The position numbers and the translations under genes were made by a program. Below, piece by piece: positions 7,426 through 10,727 of a stretch of DNA of 10,727 bases; within the stretch, counting starts at the first letter, position 1, and each line of letters opens with the position of its first letter. The notes under the pieces were generated by a model. The model did no database searches. It was not told the DNA's origin and worked only from the letters and a program-made list of their open reading frames with translations. The DNA is from Candidatus Bathyarchaeota archaeon BA1 (lineage in GTDB: Archaea > Thermoproteota > Bathyarchaeia > Bathyarchaeales > Bathyarchaeaceae): positions 5,179 to 15,905 of the forward strand of contig LIHJ01000076.1 in the NCBI GenBank assembly GCA_001399805.1, in the 5' to 3' direction.

Positions 7426-7432
7426 ATCCCCC
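7426..7432 (-). promoter_or_regulatory. Ribosome binding site of ade
   Basis: On the minus strand GGGGGAT sits 3 nt before ATG 7422 and overlaps the alternative TTG start. It supports ATG 7422 as the true start. Confidence 0.5.
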
Positions 7433-7434
7433 AA

Positions 7435-8532
7435 CTACTTAGTGGTATTTTTGATTGCATCGGAGACTCTTCTTAAACACTCCATTGCGCACTCATAGGT
7501 TGGGAAGCCCTTCAATCCACATTCAGGTCCAGCGTAGGGAACCCGCTCTGCACCAAATCGATTAATCGCCTTGCTTAGCCGCTCCCTCATCAACTCGGTA
7601 TCCTCCAGAAAGGTCTTAGGGTCCAGTTTTCCCTCTTTGATGTTCTTCCAGGCTTCCGCAACCCTCTGATTGATGATGAATTCACTCATTTTTTGTGGCG
7701 AATCGGCGATGACTCTCCCCCTAATCAACTTGTCAAAGTCTGCGATGCATATGCTGGCCTTCAAAAACTTGTCCTTAGACTCTAAAAGCTCCCGTGTTCT
7801 CTTCGCTTCGTATAGAGGGTCACCCACATGCGACTCAATAAGATTCAGCGCCTCCACATCCCAAAACAACACGTCAGCCGTGTTGTGAAGGTGCATACAT
7901 GTTTGTACGCCCTTGGGTTTGGCCCTCTGAAAGATGGATTCCCAAGCCCCCCGTAGGTTCTCTCTCGCCTCAGAGCCTCGGTCCATCAGCGGGTCGTCTA
8001 ACAGCCCGAAAACTGGCTCATCCACGGAGACCAAAACCACAGACCCATATTTCTCGCTGAAAAGGTTGCTTTCCACAATCTTTGAGATCATGTGCCCTAA
8101 CCGGCTGACGATCCCCTTGTCTTTATAGAGGAAAAGGGAGGACAGCGTGTAGGGACCCGTGACGCAAACCTTCATCTTGAAGGAGCCGCCCATCCTCTCG
8201 TAAATCTCTCGGGGGTTCCGTTTTATTGCCAGGACCTCTGGTATGGAACCCTTCCCCTCCTTTATGGAAAGAACTCCAGTTTCCAGGTATCCGCCCTTCA
8301 CCCTCTCCACGCCGTTAATCATCTCCAAAAACATCTCATTCATGTCCCTAAACTGAGGATAGTTGGGGACATCAATGCCTGCCTCAACCTTATCCAAGAA
8401 CCCATTGATCACCCTCCTCTCAAAATAATTGACAAACTCATCGGTGGAAGACCCATAGCGTGATGCACCTTCCAGAAATCTCTTAACGTCGTTGAGAAAA
8501 GGTAAACTACCCACATCACATGATTTAACCAT
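7435..8532 (-). CDS. Core MetE (cobalamin-independent methionine synthase catalytic domain) homologue
   Basis: This 365-residue protein corresponds only to the C-terminal barrel of MetE, as in archaeal short 'core-MetE' proteins. These methylate homocysteine (or a related thiol), probably from a methyl-corrinoid protein rather than polyglutamyl methyl-folate. Visible motifs are VTGPYTLSSLF (124-134), SVDEPVFGLL (169-178), TCMHLHNTADVL (211-222), ALNLIESH (228-235) and AGPECGLKGFPTYEC (334-348). The expected zinc ligands map to His214, Glu233 and Cys338. The position of the usual HxC cysteine is His216 here, giving HLH, so the metal site may differ. The start is secure: GGGAGG lies 6 nt before ATG 8532. 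Spacing is 21 nt after thiL and 12 nt before ade, so it lies inside the operon. The family is certain, but methionine synthase activity is less so because of the altered ligand. Confidence 0.85.
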   Translation of the reverse strand: MVKSCDVGSLPFLNDVKRFLEGASRYGSSTDEFVNYFERRVINGFLDKVEAGIDVPNYPQFRDMNEMFLEMINGVERVKGGYLETGVLSIKEGKGSIPEVLAIKRNPREIYERMGGSFKMKVCVTGPYTLSSLFLYKDKGIVSRLGHMISKIVESNLFSEKYGSVVLVSVDEPVFGLLDDPLMDRGSEARENLRGAWESIFQRAKPKGVQTCMHLHNTADVLFWDVEALNLIESHVGDPLYEAKRTRELLESKDKFLKASICIADFDKLIRGRVIADSPQKMSEFIINQRVAEAWKNIKEGKLDPKTFLEDTELMRERLSKAINRFGAERVPYAGPECGLKGFPTYECAMECLRRVSDAIKNTTK

Positions 8533-8538
8533 GAAGAG

Positions 8539-8544
8539 CCTCCC
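8539..8544 (-). promoter_or_regulatory. Ribosome binding site of the MetE homologue
   Basis: On the minus strand GGGAGG stands 6 nt before ATG 8532, within the 21-nt gap after the thiL stop. It is the clearest Shine-Dalgarno sequence of the minus-strand run and confirms that start. Confidence 0.75.
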
Positions 8545-8553
8545 GCTGACCCA

Positions 8554-9558
8554 TCATGTTTTGATCCGAGCCGTTTTAAAGTGTTCCCATCCCCTGGCCT
8601 CTATGGGGATTGTCTTCCCTTCCCATCTAAGAAGAAGATTCTTTTCCTCCGTGACCAAACCAATTTTGATTAAAGATGCCTCAACGCTCTCCACAGCTTC
8701 CCTTGCCTTCTCCCAAAGTCTCCGTTTGATGGTCACTAAAAGCTCGTATTCCTCCCCACCATACAGGCATAAACCCACCGGATCGATATTATGGATTTTT
8801 GCGAAGCCCTTGGCTTCAAAAGCCATCGGTATATCGTCAATAAAGAAGCCCACGTTGCTGGCTCTTGAGATTTCATGGAGGCTCCAGGCCAGTCCATCAC
8901 TGGAGTCGATGGAGGCTGTTACGGCTCGTGTTTGGGCAAGGGCCAAGCCCTCCTTTAATCGCGCACGGGGCATAAAAACAGCGTCGACAAGCTCCTTCTT
9001 TACTTCTGGATGGGCTGAAAACTTTTCCAGTAAAATCTTTAAGCCAGACGCGGTTTTACCGAAAAAGCCTGTCACTGCCGCTATATCACCGGGCTTCGCT
9101 CCACTGCGTTTCATGAGGTAGCGTTTCTTACAAATCCCAAACGCGGCGCAACTAATCACTAAGTCGGAGGCTTCGTTGGTGTCTCCGCCTAAAACATAGG
9201 CGTTGTATTCACGAGCTCCCTCGTTTAGTCCCTTTCCAACCTGTTCGATGTCTTTCTCGTTTAGTCCTCGTGGAACCCCAATAGAGGCGAGGATGGCGAT
9301 GGGCCGTACTCCCTTGGCGGCTAAGTCGCTGATGTTCATCACCACGGACTTGCGGGCGGCCTGCCAAAGGCTCATGCCTGGCGGAACATCCGTCTTTCCA
9401 ACAAGCATATCAGAGTGAATAACGGCGACTGATCCATGCCCTATGTCAATGGCGGCGGCATCGTCCCCTATTGGTAGGGGAGCTCCTGGCATCCTTTCCA
9501 AGTAACGCGTTATGATCTCGATGACCTTACGCTCACCAAGCTCATATACATAAGGCAA
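8554..9558 (-). CDS. thiL: Thiamine-monophosphate kinase
   Basis: ThiL phosphorylates thiamine monophosphate to the cofactor thiamine diphosphate with ATP. All the landmark motifs are present in 334 residues: IGDDAA (30-35), HSDMLVGKTDVPPG (48-61), VVMNISDLAAKGVRP (72-86), LGGDTNEASD (123-132), SIDSSDGLAWSLHEIS (216-231) and LYGGEEYELLVT (265-276). The aspartates in these motifs form the magnesium and phosphate site. The start is a TTG at 9558, preceded by AGTAGGT about 6 nt upstream. The family's usual ELGER start is at residues 6-10, and no in-frame ATG fits better. The ribosome binding site lies within the last codons of the upstream homing endonuclease, whose stop is only 2 nt away. thiL therefore appears to be transcribed through that element. 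Its link to the methionine/purine genes downstream is positional only. Confidence 0.94.
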   Translation of the reverse strand: MPYVYELGERKVIEIITRYLERMPGAPLPIGDDAAAIDIGHGSVAVIHSDMLVGKTDVPPGMSLWQAARKSVVMNISDLAAKGVRPIAILASIGVPRGLNEKDIEQVGKGLNEGAREYNAYVLGGDTNEASDLVISCAAFGICKKRYLMKRSGAKPGDIAAVTGFFGKTASGLKILLEKFSAHPEVKKELVDAVFMPRARLKEGLALAQTRAVTASIDSSDGLAWSLHEISRASNVGFFIDDIPMAFEAKGFAKIHNIDPVGLCLYGGEEYELLVTIKRRLWEKAREAVESVEASLIKIGLVTEEKNLLLRWEGKTIPIEARGWEHFKTARIKT

Positions 9559-9560
9559 GT

Positions 9561-10644
9561 TTAACCTACTCCCAATTCAACCTTTATCTTTACAACTTTG
9601 TCGGGATGTTTCATATGCTTTCCAATCGCTTCAGCCCACTTAGTGAAGGATTCCTTAATGACGGTTAAAGCGTATATGTCTTTCTTGGCTCTATAGACTT
9701 TACTTTCGAGGTGAAACACACATTTTTCTTTCTTTCTCTCTAACCTGACGCAGCCAGTTTTAATAATGTAATGCTTCATCAAAATTTCTTTAATTTTATC
9801 TAAAAGCTCTTTTCTGTCCTCATTTTGGGATAAGACAGCATTCTTATTTCTGATAGTTCCGTCGGCGTCCCATAACCCAGCAAGAAATACTGCTGCGTAA
9901 TGAGGGTCTAGGCGGATATAGTTAATGTTTTTCCAATTTAATCCCTCTTTTGTTGCAAAAAGTCGTGCGTGTATAACACTATACATTGTTAGCCCCCAGT
10001 AATTGGCTTCCTCCTTCGTGCAAGGACATGGATATTTCTCTCTCAACATAGTAATAACGCTCATAGACATGACGAGTAGAGGATAACGCGGTCATAATCC
10101 TCTTCAGCTCGGGTAATAATCCAAAATTACTATTAAATACACAGAAAGCCCCTCTTTTCGGATTAATATATCCATCTCCTATGCTAAACCCTCCTATATA
10201 GGCGAGATCGTTTGTGAAGGGTACCTTCTCCACCCTTTTATCGTGCCCTACATAATAACTATCTTTTATTAGACCAAACTCAGGGTTAACACGAATCCAC
10301 TTAGGTGGTCTGAGTCTTATACCAAGACGCTTCAACCAACGCGAAATAACTGCGGCGGCAGGTACTCTCCGTTTAGGCTCCCTCACCCCTAACATTTCCT
10401 CAGCAATTTTGTGTGTAGATAAGCCCATTCCGCCCTCTTCCGGGCTAGCATATAGGAGGAACATAGCCTTTTTAAATCTATTTCTTCCGAACTCCTCTAT
10501 AGTTTCTTGGATTATGTCACTCCATCTAGGCTTATTCTCTTTAGCCCTCTTTCTCATATAATCTCTTATTTCCTCTAGGAACAAAATGAATTTTCGGCTG
10601 TACCTCGACCCCACCAGCTCTTTTATCTCTTTAGATGCCCCCAT
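9561..10644 (-). pseudogene. Free-standing two-motif LAGLIDADG homing endonuclease, frameshifted
   Basis: The first part (ATG 10644 to the TAG near 9979, 221 residues) starts with a basic helical region. A helix-turn-helix-like segment follows (GLSTHKIAEEMLGV to VISRWLKRLGI, about 74-109), then the first nuclease motif LAYIGGFSIGDGYI (147-160, Asp157). The second part is in another frame (about 10070 to 9561). It holds the second motif AAVFLAGLWDADGTI, whose final aspartate is at about 9863. The two catalytic aspartates lie about 104 codons apart, the normal distance in a single-chain enzyme. The two frames are therefore halves of one protein of about 360 residues with a one-base break between about 10085 and 9980. 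The internal ATG at 10070 has no ribosome binding site and is not a real start. The base composition is poorer in G+C than in thiL. No splicing blocks are seen, so it is not an intein. Whether it lies in an intron cannot be told from the window. Confidence 0.8.
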
Positions 10645-10662
10645 TGCCGCCCATCCCTCTTC

Positions 10663-10670
10663 TATATATT
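10663..10670 (-). promoter_or_regulatory. Archaeal TATA box for the homing endonuclease / thiL run
   Basis: On the minus strand AATATATA is centred about 22 nt before ATG 10644. This is the distance expected for a leaderless or nearly leaderless archaeal transcript. A purine stretch GAGGG about 10 nt before the ATG might instead act as a ribosome binding site. This is the only clear promoter seen upstream of thiL, so transcripts from it could read into the whole minus-strand run. Confidence 0.5.
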
Positions 10671-10727
10671 TCTTGTCTTTCCTTTACATAAAATCTAAGT
10701 CTGATGTGTAGGCTCATAAATCTCTTT

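Noticed and set aside
7423..7434. TTG at 7434 as the start of adenine deaminase
   Set aside because: It abuts the upstream stop, while ATG 7422 has a G-rich ribosome binding sequence directly before it.
8492..9121. 209-codon plus-strand frame opposite thiL
   Set aside because: It lies antisense to conserved thiL motifs and has serine-rich, domain-less content typical of a shadow frame.
9979..10070. Two overlapping separate endonuclease genes
   Set aside because: Each half has just one LAGLIDADG motif, the internal ATG has no ribosome binding site, and the motif spacing fits one protein split by a frameshift.
10657..10727. Possible tail of a further minus-strand gene at the right edge
   Set aside because: Two frames are open from the edge (one ends at a TAG near 10695, another runs into the endonuclease start), but the pieces are too short to recognise and a TATA box lies in the same stretch.

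Overview
The window looks archaeal. Two genes begin with TTG, there are archaeal-type TATA boxes (one about 22 nt before an ATG), an intein lies at the left edge, and the gene content includes a short 'core' MetE, ThiL and AdeC. An uncultivated Thermoproteota-like lineage such as Bathyarchaeia is my guess from protein style only. Coding density is high, and most genes lie on the minus strand.

Left edge (1-960, minus): the start of a radical SAM protein of the AmrS / pyruvate-formate-lyase-activating-enzyme type. It is interrupted at its iron-sulfur cluster motif by a large LAGLIDADG intein that runs off the window. An AT-rich divergent promoter region follows. Next, on the plus strand, come a complete carbamoyltransferase of the knotted YgeW / N-acetylornithine-transcarbamylase type (1129-2151) and a small coiled-coil gene (2255-2463). 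The transmembrane tail of the small gene has slipped into another frame.

Centre and right (9558 to 2488, minus): one tightly packed gene run. In transcription order it holds thiamine-monophosphate kinase (thiL), a MetE-core methionine synthase homologue, adenine deaminase, the C-terminal stump of a nucleoside-type ABC permease, an amidohydrolase of the MTA/SAH deaminase class, and threonine synthase with a one-base frameshift. Four of these touch one theme: methionine and S-adenosylmethionine by-products and purine recycling. Threonine synthase acts at the homoserine-phosphate branch point, MetE remakes methionine, the amidohydrolase probably deaminates an adenosine derivative such as SAH or MTA, and adenine deaminase turns released adenine into hypoxanthine. 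The permease stump suggests the run once included nucleoside uptake.

Right edge (9561-10644, minus): a free-standing two-motif LAGLIDADG homing endonuclease, broken by a frameshift, just 2 nt upstream of thiL with its own TATA box. Selfish LAGLIDADG DNA therefore sits at both ends of the window. Three genes carry single-base frame breaks and one is truncated, so part of the window is either decaying or affected by assembly errors. No RNA genes or CRISPR arrays were seen.
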